Shown: positions 10,849 to 21,242 of the stretch, in pieces | How the letters are laid out: every line of letters starts with the position of its first letter | How positions within the stretch are numbered: the stretch's first letter is position 1 | The notes under the pieces: generated by a model | What the model saw: only the letters and a program-made list of their open reading frames with translations | What the model was told of the DNA's origin: nothing | The model's database searches: none | Position numbers and translations under genes: made by a program | Source: Hymenopus coronatus | Lineage: Eukaryota > Arthropoda > Insecta > Mantodea > Hymenopodidae | NCBI GenBank assembly: GCA_030762935.1 | Contig: CM060892.1 | Location: 90,802,827-90,866,826 of the forward strand | Length of the DNA: 64,000 bases | Reading direction: 5' to 3'

Positions 10849-11439
10849 GTTTTAAATAAACAAACATGTTCGTTTCTTGTATATACCTCAGAGGGACAAT
10901 CTGCGGATTAAAAAAACAAACACAAAACACACATGGTTGACCTTCTGACGAATGTTAGGTTTATTACACAGATGACCTGATTGTGCCAAACAACTCCACA
11001 ATTACACTCGTTACACACTCTTTAACGGCAAACAAAAAGTTGGCAATATATGACAATAATAGTAAAACACACGTACAAAAGTTGGGATATGGTTTTGGCT
11101 GCTACAAAAATAAATCCAGTAACACTTCCGCAACATGTTCACAGTGCTCATTACAGGTCCAGAGAGATAGAGCAACTTGTTTATTACGGCACACTAACCA
11201 TAAAAGTCGCGTTACGTCACTGTCGTACAGCGCACGACAATAACGTGACCCTGCATTACCACATGGCATTTACCTTTACGCGCGTCAAGTTCCGAGGAAA
11301 GCGTTTCTGCACAAGGGTGAAGAGGGGAATTCCGGGTGTACCTACCTACTCAACCAAGTGAGGTAGTGTCGCAATAATGAGACCGCGTAAAATGTGGTAA
11401 ATACTTTTTACAACATGTAGGAAATACTACTATAGGTAT
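10849..11439. other. Unassigned, locally GC-richer DNA
   Basis: The part from about 11120 to 11350 is richer in G+C and CpG than its surroundings, with two overlapping chance frames (10983-11243 and 11050-11361). It may be a fragment of an unrecognised transposon. No domain can be named. Confidence 0.4.
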
Positions 11440-11697
11440 CTATAGAAACCATAGTATCTCACTCGGAGGTCCCGGGTTTGATTTACGGCAGAAGCGGGGA
11501 ATTTTTCTTTAACCAGAATTATTCCCTTTCCACCACAGAGTCTGGAAGTTTGTATGTGAAAGTGAATGTGTGTGTGTGTGTGTGTGTGTGTGTTTAAGGA
11601 AAATAAAGTTATTAAAACCCAACGTAAAGAACTACAGACATCGAGTTTGTTTCTAATGTAAATCTTTCGAAATGACCTCAGATGTTAAAGGTGGACA
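11440..11697 (+). mobile_element. S2 SINE (tRNA-derived) with internal (GT)n
   Basis: The head is decayed, but CGGAGGTCCCGGGTTTGAT keeps the B box. The body GGGAATTTTTCTTTAACCAG, a (TG) run at 11570-11591, and the tail GATGTTAAAGGTGGACATAT with ATGAAAC match the S2 copies at 42541, 46494 and 60381. Confidence 0.85.
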
Positions 11698-11787
11698 TAT
11701 ACATGAAACTATTAAAAAAAACCATAGTAAATGCTTTTTTTCTCTTAGTGCAATATTATTTATTAAACACAATGTGTACAATTAGAT

Positions 11788-12762
11788 TTTTATTTTCTCT
11801 ATATAGTAGGTATATACTAGGTAGAGAAGGTATCTCTACGTGTATTTCACCGGAAATGCATATTTTACGGTCCCCTGTATATATAAAGCATTTTTAGAAA
11901 AAATTCTGTGTGTGCATGTGTGAGTGTTTGTTCGTATTTCTGTGAACACTATAACTCGAAACGTAAGGTCGGTAAAATACCGAACTTGGTATTCAAGTTA
12001 GTATCTTCCAAGGATGCGACACAAACATTTTGAAGAAAATTCCCACTTCTTAAGAAGATTGATAATTCAATACCTTTTTGTGCAAATCGAATGTTATATT
12101 TAACTAAGGATTTATAGGATCTTTACAAAATAACTAAAAGGTTGTAAAATATGTACCAACAAATCCAATCTTCACCACATACTACTCTTTATGTGGAAAA
12201 AATTTCGAAAATTTTGAATTTCTCAAAAATGGCTATAATGATTTTGATCGAACTATTGTATATTAAAGATACTTATATAGAAAATAAAATTTATATCCTG
12301 AGTTTTTGTGAATAATCCCTTAAGACCTCTTTATTCTGAATGAATTTTGCTGATTTGGAATCTGGTAAACCATAAGAGATAGAAAAAAAATACGCAAAAA
12401 TGCAGATCTCATTAAAACACACAATTTATGTCACATACATTGTTTCGATTAGTTGACCAGTTTTTAGGTATTCCTTATTATTGGTTTTAGTTTTAAAACA
12501 CTTAAAAATGTTCCCATATGGGAATTTGTCAACTCCTATCAATGCAAAGAAACGGATTTCATCCACATGGACCATATTTTAATTGATTTGACTACCGTTT
12601 TAGCCTAGTGTATTCCATTATTGCCCTTCAGCTTACAAGGAAGAAAATAACAAGACCATTCTGCTAAGGTTTATCTTGATTAGTATTATGTAGATAGAAC
12701 TTTTAACAATATTTTTATCGAGATATAGAAAAAAATATATGAATGAAACACTATCAGATTTT
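11788..12762 (+). repeat. R1 copy, full length with small insertion
   Basis: From TTTTATTTTCTCTATATAG through GTATTTCACCGG, ACACTATAACTCGAAACG and the body to AACACTATCAGATTTTT. It carries about 120 extra bases at 12054-12173. The frame 11682-11897 is fortuitous. Confidence 0.87.
12054..12173. repeat. Small insert in R1 with short inverted ends
   Basis: About 120 bases absent from all other R1 copies, bounded by GAAGATTG and its inverse CAATCTTC. It could be a tiny MITE; no clear target duplication is visible. Confidence 0.45.
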
Positions 12763-12820
12763 TAAAATGTCGCCGGTATTTATTTAGTATTGTTAGTGAT
12801 TGAAATCTGGTTTCACTATG

Positions 12821-13050
12821 CTATTTAAGGCTTGATTTGTTGCCGTTCTTGCAGACACATTCCTCCTTGGATTCATGGTAGGACTCGTTCTGGCAGATCC
12901 CTCCGTGAAACCCATGGGCGGCGAATCATGTATACAGGTGGCGAAGCTCGAAGTTTGGTCTTTTCGCTTCCTGCCAATTACGTGGAGTTAGTGTGCCAAA
13001 GACGGTGGTCAGATAGCCATTGGCTATACGACGTTTTTATCAAAGAATAA
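12821..13050 (+). other. Possible orphan coding exon
   Basis: TTGTTGCCGTTCTTGCAG at 12838-12855 is a good 3' splice acceptor. An open frame follows for about 64 codons (GEARSLVFSLPANYVELVCQ near its middle) and ends in TAA inside an AATAAA at 13045-13053. The segment is GC-richer than the surrounding repeats. I do not recognise the protein. It could be a terminal exon, a retrocopy scrap or chance. S1 begins 15 bases downstream. Confidence 0.25.
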
Positions 13051-13065
13051 AGAATATCTTTTTAT

Positions 13066-13288
13066 ACATAGTGTTTAACGCCCACGTTTACTACAAATGG
13101 CACCACAGGCAATAACACTGATGATACATGGAATGAAGATGCAGCACCGGTGGAATACGATGGCGGGGGAAACCGGAGAACCCGGAGAAAACCCACCGCT
13201 GCGCCGCTTCTTCCACCACAAATCTCACATGCGGTCGCTTGGGATCGATCGAACCCGCACCGTCTAGGTGAGAGGCGAGTGGTCTAAC
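13066..13288 (-). mobile_element. S1 SINE copy, head-truncated
   Basis: Reversed S1 with GTTTAACGCCCACGTTTACT at the 3' side and AACCGGAGAACCCGGAGAAA in the body. The tRNA-like head is cut after GTGGTCTAACC, losing the first ~12 bases. A small GATC duplication disrupts the B box (GGGATCGATCGAACCC). Confidence 0.88.
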
Positions 13289-13311
13289 CTTGTAAAGGAT
13301 AGCTTAGGTCA

Positions 13312-13500
13312 GAAGATACTGATCTTACAACAAGTTTGGTTACTAAACCAACAATTTGTTTTTGTTATGCTGTTTACAAACAGACGGACACATAGAAATA
13401 CACATATACACACAAACACACACACTCTCTCAGACATACACACACAAGGGAGCCTGAAAACTTGTATTGCCGGTGAAATTTCTGTACCGATTTTTTAGAG
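13312..13500 (-). repeat. R1 fragment, 5' part
   Basis: Reversed R1 from the AAATACC/GGTATTT palindrome (here CAAGTTTGGTTACTAAACC) through a CA-rich seed to GTATTGCCGGTGAAATTTC. The 5' hairpin is missing. Confidence 0.75.
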
Positions 13501-14317
13501 GAAAAGCAACGCTTCCTCTAAGTCCTAGAGAAAGAATAAGGCAATTGAAAACGTTCAATGCTTTGATGCCTCTCTGGCAGAATTGACGTCATATCTTATC
13601 TGCATTTAACTGTCGGCGTAAGACAGCAGTTATGTTAACCTTATCTTTCAAGACAATATACAGCGACATCCACATTTGGTCACAGCCCAAATTTACGTCA
13701 ATCTTCTTATTGCTAAACTGATAGCTTAGTACGTACGTAATTCTAAAAGCTCTTTGACTCCGTTAGCTAAACTTCCTTCATGTTTCATGCAAGACCAGCG
13801 CACAGAACGGCAATTTCTGTTTGACGTAAAGAATGCAATATGTGTCTGTGAAGCGGCCCCTCTAAGAAGTAATTTAGAGGAATGCGAGATAAAACCATCC
13901 ACTCTCCTTACGCTCTAATTTTCTCCGTTAAGCTCTTCCAAGAACACCAAATTCTTGACCTCTTTTCCATTAAGAGTTCCACCACTCTTTTAGCATTGAG
14001 CTGAAGTTTGCTGCTGCTAGACATTCCAGAGTAGGCTGGATCGCAATAAAAATAGTGCGTGCGTAGTGTGTCTTGCTCACAAGGACAAGGTTGACCTTAC
14101 ACATTTGCGATATTATTAGTTTATTTCAATCGTATTAAATTGTAGATTTCCCTTTCTATGATTAAACTATACAATGCAACAACAATAATTCATAATTGCA
14201 ATAAAATATCGACTACAACAACAGTATAAATACATTCAGATAAACCTACTAATCTTATTAGAGATTACGACCAGACGTTTCGATGCAGCACCGGAAGATA
14301 AATATAATAAAAAAAAA
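13501..14317. other. Unassigned DNA
   Basis: No repeat or gene recognised. A small hairpin CCTCTAA..TTTAGAGG lies at about 13859-13880. Confidence 0.45.
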
Positions 14318-15005
14318 TCTCAAATGTTCCATTCACATGACTTTCTCTACATCTCTGCAAGAAATTATTGTTAATAAGCTTATTCTTCTATTTACTTCAT
14401 GTTAAGTGAGAAAAATTAGCAGAAATACTTACTACTTGCTTCCTTGTAAGTAGAAGCGAAAAAAGGGAGTACCACAGGTTAAAGTGATAGTCAAAAGCTG
14501 GTTGCTATGACTGAAGTTAAAACTATTAACTACACGAAAAAAATGTATATAACATAAATTGTGAGTTTTAATGTGCTCTACATTTTTTGTTTGGTAAGTT
14601 TTTGTCTATCTCCGTAAAATTCATCTATAATAAAGTAGTCTTCAGAAAATTCAAGATATACATATTATTTGTCAGGTATATATCTTTAACATACGATATT
14701 TTATTCAAATCGTTAGTCATTTTTTAGAAAATCAAAGTTTTCGAAAATGTTTCCATGTGAAGGGTAGGTGAGGGTAAGGGGATGTGGTATTTAACGGTTT
14801 TTTCGTTTTTGAGCTATGCCACCCACAGATACACACAGACAGACAGACACACGCACACACGGATATTTTTTCTAAAAATGCTTTTTTTTTTGGATTCAGG
14901 TGATCTCAAAACATGTATTTCCGGTGAAATCTTGGTATCTAATTTTTGGGTACAATGCAATACCTTCTCTATACACTATGCACCTAGTATGTATACAGAA
15001 AGTAA
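14318..15005 (-). repeat. R1 copy with internal deletion
   Basis: Starts ATCTCAAATGTTCCATTCAC and ends TATACAGAAAGTAAC. About 150 bases are missing between GGTTGCTATGACTGAAGTTA and the AACTACACG block. The CA-rich seed lies at 14821-14860. The frame at 14782-15057 is a repeat shadow. Confidence 0.88.
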
Positions 15006-15128
15006 CAACAGACGTTGGATTGAGATCTTGTATATGATGGACAGAAACATCCTATGACTTTCTCTACCCCTATTTCGTTATATAGACGAGGCAAGGAGCA
15101 ATCACTTTTGAAAAGGACGTATAAAGTC

Positions 15129-15265
15129 GTCCTCCCTGGTCTGGGGTTATATACTAGCCTCTGGTTCCCAAGATCGCAGGTTCAAACACGGCGGAGGGCG
15201 ATGAAATTCTTAGTATAGCTTCCTGCATTAGGGAAGTAAAACCGTTTGTTCTTCTGTCCGACAAA
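15129..15265 (+). mobile_element. S4 SINE, 5' part
   Basis: TCCTCCCTGGTCTGGGG with the B-box region GCAGGTTCAAACACGG, then GCGGAGGGCGATG and GGGAAGTAAAACCG, matches the head of the fuller S4 copy at 33556. The 3' half is absent here. Confidence 0.8.
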
Positions 15266-15309
15266 TCATTATCCCGTGTGTATTTGATTGGAACCCTATA
15301 CTCAACTCA

Positions 15310-15533
15310 GTATTGCAGAGAAACGTATGCAGCAGAAGGGAGCTAAACAAAATTATTGTTATCAGCTATCGGCAGAGAAAAAGGTTTGAAATTGAGAATG
15401 TTATTTTGAAAGAGCAAAGCTTGGAAGCTAGAAATGCCGAACTACATACAAAAGTTAGCGTTCTGACGTGTGAAATTGAGTATTTATAGGAACTTATTAG
15501 GGATGTGATTGAAACAAAGGAACTCATTCAGTA
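15310..15533 (+). pseudogene. ATF4/CREB2-like bZIP pseudogene fragment
   Basis: One frame reads SYRQRKRFEIENVILKEQ in a degenerate basic region, followed by leucine-zipper sequence LEARNAELHTKVSVL and TCEIEYL, a TAG stop, then ELIRDVIETKELIQ and TAA. The YRQ(R/K)KR core, the zipper register and the EIEYLxELIxxV ending match the C-terminal bZIP of ATF4-type factors, including the usual end of the protein. Known role of the family: activation of stress and amino-acid-response genes as dimers. The internal TAG replaces an expected Lys codon, and the basic region has lost the Ala residues after Asn, so this is dead. Only the last exon-equivalent survives. A processed copy is likely, but no A tail is visible. 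Confidence 0.78.
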
Positions 15534-15609
15534 ATGTTGGATTGAGATGTCATGTTTGCTTCCATCCCACAAAGAATATCCAGGAGCCAGGAGCTAGGAG
15601 CAGGAACTA

Positions 15610-15631
15610 GTCGCCCGAGTGTACTCGGGCG
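15610..15631. other. Short GC-rich palindrome
   Basis: GCCCGAGTGTACTCGGGC forms an 8-bp stem with a two-base loop. A second stem, ATCCGC..GCGGAT, lies at 15654-15672. Both sit in GC-rich DNA beside the 5S-like segments, suggesting part of a structured repeat RNA. Confidence 0.5.
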
Positions 15632-15781
15632 GGGGCAAATCACCACGGTACCTATCCGCTTTTCTCGCGGATTTACCCGTGTGATATAAAAGATGTAGTC
15701 TTGTGCAAGCGTTTATGTCTGTGTCGAAGTAATGTGGGCAGGGTGTTTCCCTCTGTGCAGCCGGCGCGGGCTGGCTTACCT

Positions 15782-15838
15782 ACCTGAGTGGTCACCCACC
15801 CAGAGAGGGACCAGGCCCGATGCTGCTTACCTTGGCCA
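15782..15838 (-). ncRNA. 5S rRNA-like segment 1 (degenerate)
   Basis: On the minus strand GGTAAGCAGCATCGGGCCTG then GGTGGGTGACCACTCAGG follows the second half of animal 5S rRNA, including the box C region. The first half is missing and the A-to-C box spacing is altered, so this is a 5S-derived segment of a repeat, not a working gene. Confidence 0.6.
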
Positions 15839-15946
15839 GCCGCTAGCGGGCTGTCAAGGAAAGCAGTGCCGGCTAGCGGGGAAAACTGAAGGGATGTAGG
15901 TACGGGGTGGGGGAAGCCAGTGTTGCAGATCTGGTCGGAGTACAAC

Positions 15947-16003
15947 TGGACGGTCACCCGTCCGAGTCGGGACCGGGCCCGATGCTGCTTAACTTGGCGG
16001 GTA
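15947..16003 (-). ncRNA. 5S rRNA-like segment 2 (degenerate)
   Basis: Minus strand CAAGTTAAGCAGCATCGGGC then CCGGTC and CTCGGACGGGTGACCG aligns well with 5S rRNA from the A box to box C. It lies 162 bases from segment 1 in the same orientation and just beyond the end of the Jockey frame. Pseudogene or 5S-derived module. Confidence 0.7.
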
Positions 16004-16035
16004 GAACTGTAAAGAAGGGAGAGGCGGCCAGAAAA

Positions 16036-16436
16036 CTACCATCCCAAGGCGTCCTTGGGAAGGCGGTAGCTTACGCGTCTTCTAGGCAGCGTGTGGTCGT
16101 AAAGACCGAGAGTGTTCACCTGGGGATTTGGGTGGGGAGCAAGTTTAGTGTATATTGTGCGAGCTCTTTCTCGCACAACGTCCACTATGTAAGGAATTCC
16201 GGAGTGGGAATGGAGAATTTGGGACGTGAATCTACGGTCTGTGCCATATATCATCCTCAATGCCCTGTTCTGCACGGTCTGCAGACTGCGGATGGTGGAA
16301 CGAGCCAACGAACCCCAGACCTCGCAGCCGTACAGCATCAGGGGCGGGATGACTGCTCGGTACAGCCGTAGTTTTAGGTGTGTAGGCATGGTGGAGCGGA
16401 AGATGGGAAACAACGACCTCTCCTTACACTTTCAAA
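16036..16436 (-). mobile_element. Jockey/I-group reverse transcriptase tail
   Basis: A minus-strand frame of about 130 codons includes LKLRLYRAVIPPLMLYGCEV and SLQTVQNRALRMIYGTDRRF, the conserved thumb region after the palm of non-LTR ORF2 (LY-x-L/A-V-x-P-x-L-x-YG-x-x-VW and LQ-x-x-QN-x-x-LR). The catalytic YADD palm and the endonuclease are absent. Two 5S-like segments follow on the 3' side. Sequence up to about 16720 may be more of the same element but is not recognisable. Confidence 0.8.
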
Positions 16437-16721
16437 TATAAGATGTAATGCGGTTACGGTAAGATTAGTATCTTTGGTCCATGTCTGTTGTTCGCATTTG
16501 ATCCTCCTGAAGACTTCGGGGCTCAACTCCATGTTTTATTTTCACCCAGGGAACGTAGCCAAAGTGTAGGTGATCAGAATCGAGTAGGAAGTTTTGCAGA
16601 ACTCCTTCCCCATTCTTGCCTTGACACTCAGCGGAAGGTAACATCGAAATGGCGACGACTTCTACATCGGCTGGATCCCCGATCAGTGAACTTTCCCGTG
16701 TCATAATTCTAGGACATGAAT

Positions 16722-16812
16722 CAATTCTGAGCAAAATTAAGAGGTCTTTCACATCCAAAATGGAATGAGATGCTGATAACTGCAACAGTTAAAGAATGCC
16801 CATAAAAACTCA
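16722..16812 (+). mobile_element. S4 SINE, 3' fragment
   Basis: GAGCAAAATTAAGAGGTCTT then GCAACAGTTAAAGAATGCCC is the S4 3' end as seen at 33757 and 58396. The head is absent; it may be the other half of the copy at 15129, parted by the Jockey-bearing segment. Confidence 0.75.
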
Positions 16813-18526
16813 ATTTAATTGTATTTATACCAATTTATAACATATTTTAGTATCCAATATTTGGATGAAATGCAATAAATTCTCTAATTTCAAAAAAGGA
16901 AACAAAACAAGTCGATAAAGAAAACAAATAATTAATAGAAAGCACTCGACACTCCAGTAATACGAATAATTTAGATTGGCGTAATTGTTTTTAGTGGAAC
17001 ACAGGCTTGTAGCGTTGTTAAATCAAGGTTCAAATAGACCTTATTAACATATTCAGCAGGGCGGGACATAACAATGCGACCACTAATGTGAACTCGCAAT
17101 ACACCTACTCTCAACTACATTATGTAAATAAGACTTGCGATCTACGAGTTTTATTCGTTACAAGTGAACACAGTGAAAGAATTGATTACTCTAATGGAAA
17201 CATTATCAACAATGCTGTTTAAAACTACTGGACTTGTTAAAACTGGAGCACTTTTTGTCCTGAACTGAATAATGAAAAGTATTTGCGGTTGAAATGGGAG
17301 GTATGCGATGCACTTTAGTGGGGGTTTGGTTACCAGGTTCGTCCCTCTCTCACGCGCGCCGTTAGCAGGCCATTCGCGCAATGCTTCAATGTGATCATGA
17401 TGATTTGTTATCCAAATGGTTAGCAACTCGACATAAGCTACATTAACCTTCAGATAGGCCACCAACAGTTATATCCCTGGAATTTGTTACAAAGCGCATA
17501 AACTACTAGTGATAGTGTGCTAACATCTGGGCTATTTTAACGTCAAGAAATTGGCTATCTGTTACTGCTAATGACCGTTTCTCATATCGTGTGCCTGGGC
17601 TTCAATCCAGAACCAGTTCCTCAATGTTTACAGGTTTGTTAATTATAAGCTTTGTCTGTAATTTATAAAAATATGTCTGGCAGTGAAAGCTTATAAAGTT
17701 AAATTTTACAAACAACTTAACAAATGACTTTTATAGAGTTTACCAAAGTTTTGTTTCACAATCAAATAGTAGTTCCACGCAGCTACAAATAGCTTGAGGT
17801 TTGTAGATTATATATATTTAAATATTTTACGAGCAGACACTACTTAGAAAAGTATAGAATTAAGTACAGGGCAATCAATATATCTGAATACTGCATAAAT
17901 GATGTTTAGTATCAGTTCCAGTGATTCAGAAAAGCATGAAGTTTATGCAAGGAAAGGAAGACGTGAACATTATATGTTCAGGATTAATAATACTTTACAT
18001 CTGTTTATGAAGGCATTGAGAGGTTTCAGATGATTCCGTTTGCAATGGAATTGTTATTGCAATACACAGGACCACATTCGTCATGTAACAGGCAAAAGTG
18101 AAGCCATAACCTCTAAATAACAGCTGTGTGTGGCTTTGTAGTGAACTGCAATTTCATGCAGTTGCAGACTTGAACTATTTGTATTTGGGAAACAAGGGTG
18201 TTTATTTCGTACCACATTTCTATGTCTGAATCGTCTAAAAGAGGGGATACCATTGAATAATAAATACGAGTATTATGAGTGCCTCCCATAGAACACCCAC
18301 TTCACTTTGGGTTACCGCACGACTTAATTTCCACGTTAGGACGGATAACAAAGTTAGTTAAGAGGTCTCTGAAACTGTTGTTTTTTTTTTGTTTTTTTTT
18401 CTGTTATAGGACAGAATTCCTATTGCTAAGACTATGCTGTGACAACCTAGGGAACCATTAAAATAATTCATTACTTTTACGGATGTTATGGAGAACGCAA
18501 ATAGAAAAGCTAACTCACTTTTGCAA
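16813..18526. other. Unassigned DNA, 1.7 kb
   Basis: No R1, SINE or transposon segment recognised. The stretch near 17330-17400 (CTCTCACGCGCGCCGTTAGC) is briefly GC-rich, and a T-rich tract lies at 18379-18402. Open frames at 17151-17465 and 18279-18461 show no domain. Confidence 0.4.
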
Positions 18527-18539
18527 CATGCTTTGAGTG

Positions 18540-18660
18540 ATGTGTCTTCTTAGCTTCCGGAGAAGGCCGCGTTATCTTGCACGGGAATGCCGACGTTTCG
18601 CTCATCTTGCCGTGAGCTAAGAAGACACATCAAGACACAGGTCGTGGAAGCCTACGCATC
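18540..18660 (-). mobile_element. Fold-back element with target duplication
   Basis: A perfect 17-bp inverted repeat (GATGTGTCTTCTTAGCT at 18539-18555 and its inverse at 18615-18631) encloses a GC-rich loop. The direct repeat CATGCTTTGAGTG at 18527-18539 and 18661-18673 looks like a 13-bp target duplication. The minus-strand loop reads AAGATGAGCGAAACGTC, resembling a decayed hammerhead ribozyme core (CUGAUGAG..GAAAC) of the kind found in Penelope-like element ends. That reading is inference. Confidence 0.6.
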
Positions 18661-18739
18661 CATGCTTTGAGTGCTTCGTTTGTTTGAATTAAAACAGTCG
18701 CTCTCTTTCTCTTTCGTTACACCCTTACCACTTTAATTT

Positions 18740-19455
18740 CTACTTTTCTCTACTTACTATATAGTATATTCGCAGGGAAGATATTGAATTCTCTAAAAAA
18801 TTCGATATCGCGGGTGTATCCTTGAACACATAATTCAAAAACTAGAAGTCAGTAAACTACCAAAATTGGTAGTTTAGTCTCTTCCAGGGATGTGATACGA
18901 AGATTTTGAGGATAATTTCCCATCTCAAACTACTGTTTACATTAAAAAAATTCGAAACATTTTACTTTCTCAAAATGGCTCTAACGATTCTGATGAAAAT
19001 GCCACATACTGAAGATACTTACAGATAAATAAAATGTATATATTGAATTTTCTGGTTATAGCCTCTGAACACTGCTTTATTCTAGATAATTTTTGCATAT
19101 CTGGTAAATCATATGAGATACACAAAAACTTATTACACAATAAATGTAGATTTCGTTAAAACACGAATTTGTTTCGTCGGGCTGACCATTTTCGAGATAT
19201 TCGTTTAGGTTTTAAATTAATTAAACTTTTCTCATGCGCGAATTTGCCAACTCCTGACCATGCAAAGAAACAAATATCAGCTATTTTAGCTTATTGTACT
19301 TCCTTATTTCCCTTCTACCACAAGAAAGTAAGTAATAAGACAATTTCTGATAATTTTTATCTCTATTAGCATGAAAGTGGATACAAGAATAGGATTTTTA
19401 AACAATAATTAATTACAGAGGTGAAAAAAAGTCATGTGAATGGAACACAACAAGA
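18740..19455 (+). repeat. R1 copy with 5' deletion
   Basis: Begins CTACTTTTCTCTACTTACT; after AATTCGATATCGCGGGTG it jumps to the AACACATAATTCAAAAAC block, losing the ACCGGAAATATA block and the seed. Ends CATGTGAATGGAACACAACAAG. Confidence 0.85.
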
Positions 19456-19510
19456 CTTGTATTCATTAGACTTCGAAGTGCAAAAACCAAGTCCATATAG
19501 CACACTAAGC

Positions 19511-19549
<39 letters not shown>

Positions 19550-19568
19550 CATTATATTATTATTATTA
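19511..19568. repeat. (TTA)n microsatellite
   Basis: About 14 ATT units, then a few interrupted units. Confidence 0.95.
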
Positions 19569-19706
19569 ATCTTAAAACCAGCCAAAACCAAAAATGAAAT
19601 TAAATATAATTCACTTTTATTTACTCTGTAATAAAAGTAAAAAATATAATTTCATCTACGAAATTTAACATTTAAGCAATAGCTATTAATAAAGCAACAT
19701 CTCCTA

Positions 19707-19786
19707 GGTTTCCCAGTGAAATCTCGACATCGAATTTTGTTAGTGAAATAATGCTTTTCCCCCATAGTTAAGCGATAGAGAAATAT
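19707..19786 (-). repeat. R1 fragment, 5' end (short, decayed)
   Basis: AGTGAAATCTCGACATCGAA followed by ATTTTGTTAG and GCGATAGAGAAATATAAG is the reversed first part of R1 with the hairpin eroded. Confidence 0.5.
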
Positions 19787-20577
19787 AAGTTAATTTGAAC
19801 AGTTATTCAAATAATTATCGAACATGCAGCAAAAAGTAGGTAAACTTTATCCAGGAATCTGTAGGTATTCCCATCTAGAAGAAATTAATCATATATGAAA
19901 ATGTATAAAATAAGGGTGCGACGGTAACAACTACTACTTGTTAACTGTGATTACTTGGTGTTATTTATGTTTTTTATTTATTATATTTTTAATACAGTTC
20001 ATATTTTCTGAGACAACTCTTCGGCAATAATCGCTTAACAAGACATGAACGGTAAAAGGAACTATTCTAGAGATAACAAATTTATAACTTTTAGTTTGAG
20101 TATTTTATTTAAACTGTTACCAATAATATTCACATCTTACATACACTTTATAACTCTCTTATATCGTAGCTGAAACTGTATTAAAACGAGTTCACTTACA
20201 AGTGAAACTTAAATTTCGCGTATCACGTTTCTTACATAAATAATCTGCTAGACCAATTACTGTGGAGAACAACTAAATGTACTGCTACCTAAAGAAGAAC
20301 TATACTGCTCAGTAAATACGGACAAACTAAGTATTAAATCTGTCTTTAATTGGCTTGTTTTTCCCTCTTCCAGTAGCGTCTCTTTTGATGAGTCAAATGA
20401 AACTATCCTATTATTTCACTTAGGCTGCTCATTCTCTGTAATTAATTTCCAGTAATTCACAATCTCACCACCCCCTCAAGCTTAGCTGTATTTATTTAGC
20501 TCAAGGACATTCTTATGTACGTTTCACCCCAACTCCTGCCTATTGTCCACAAAAATCTTGCAAAAAAAAAAAGGATG
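19787..20577. other. Unassigned AT-rich DNA
   Basis: No recognisable features. Confidence 0.5.
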
Positions 20578-20802
20578 CCGTCCCCATGGTGCCTCGCTTT
20601 GGTGCTTCGTGGCGCAGGGGATTGTCGGTTCGAGTCCCGCCTTGGGCATGGATATGTGTATATGTGTGCAGTAGAAGCAAAAAGCAAAACATTAATCAAA
20701 TATAAAAACAAAGGAAATATTAGGAAAATGGAGAAAAAAAAGGAAAAACAAATGAAGAAAAAGGAATACAGTGCCAGAGTCCCAACAAGACTCCGGAACT
20801 GG

Positions 20803-20808
<6 letters not shown>
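20578..20808 (+). mobile_element. S3 SINE (tRNA-derived)
   Basis: GTCCCCATGGTGCCTCGC head with a strong B box GGTTCGAGTCC and the signature GCCTTGGGCATGG, followed by ACTCCGGAACTGG near the 3' end. The tail has become a (TA)n microsatellite. Frames through it on both strands are shadows. Confidence 0.85.

Positions 20809-20845
<37 letters not shown>
20809..20845. repeat. (TA)n microsatellite
   Basis: About 18 TA units directly at the 3' end of the S3 SINE. Confidence 0.95.
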
Positions 20846-20848
<3 letters not shown>

Positions 20849-21242
20849 AAAAGTATAAAACTAACTGTAAAACATGCTTGGCAGAAAAGAGGTACACAAG
20901 CGCACTAGCAAATGAGTCCATAAGTCAAAGAACGCAGCCCTGAATGTTTTAGAGTCCGTTTAGTAATTAGCAGTCATTACAAAGCGCTGCACAAAGCAGG
21001 TGTAACCGCTTCTAGCGCTGACAAAAACGCGTCGCCAAGCTCCTAAAGCTTGCACTCGTTTAGTAGGCGGGAACTCTTCCGGGAAATACTCACCCTGTGT
21101 GGGCCACACTCATCCAAACCTGCAATTCCAAGAAACGCGACAGAGATCTGCTGTGAATTTGTTTTTAGTTTCCGCTAACAAACATACCTCTAGAACATCT
21201 GCAGCTCTGCGTTCTGTGAAATACTTATGTATACTTCAAACA
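20846..21242. other. Unassigned DNA
   Basis: No features recognised. Confidence 0.5.

Noticed and set aside
15782..16003. Working 5S rRNA genes
   Set aside because: Only the second half of 5S is present and bases in the internal promoter region are changed.
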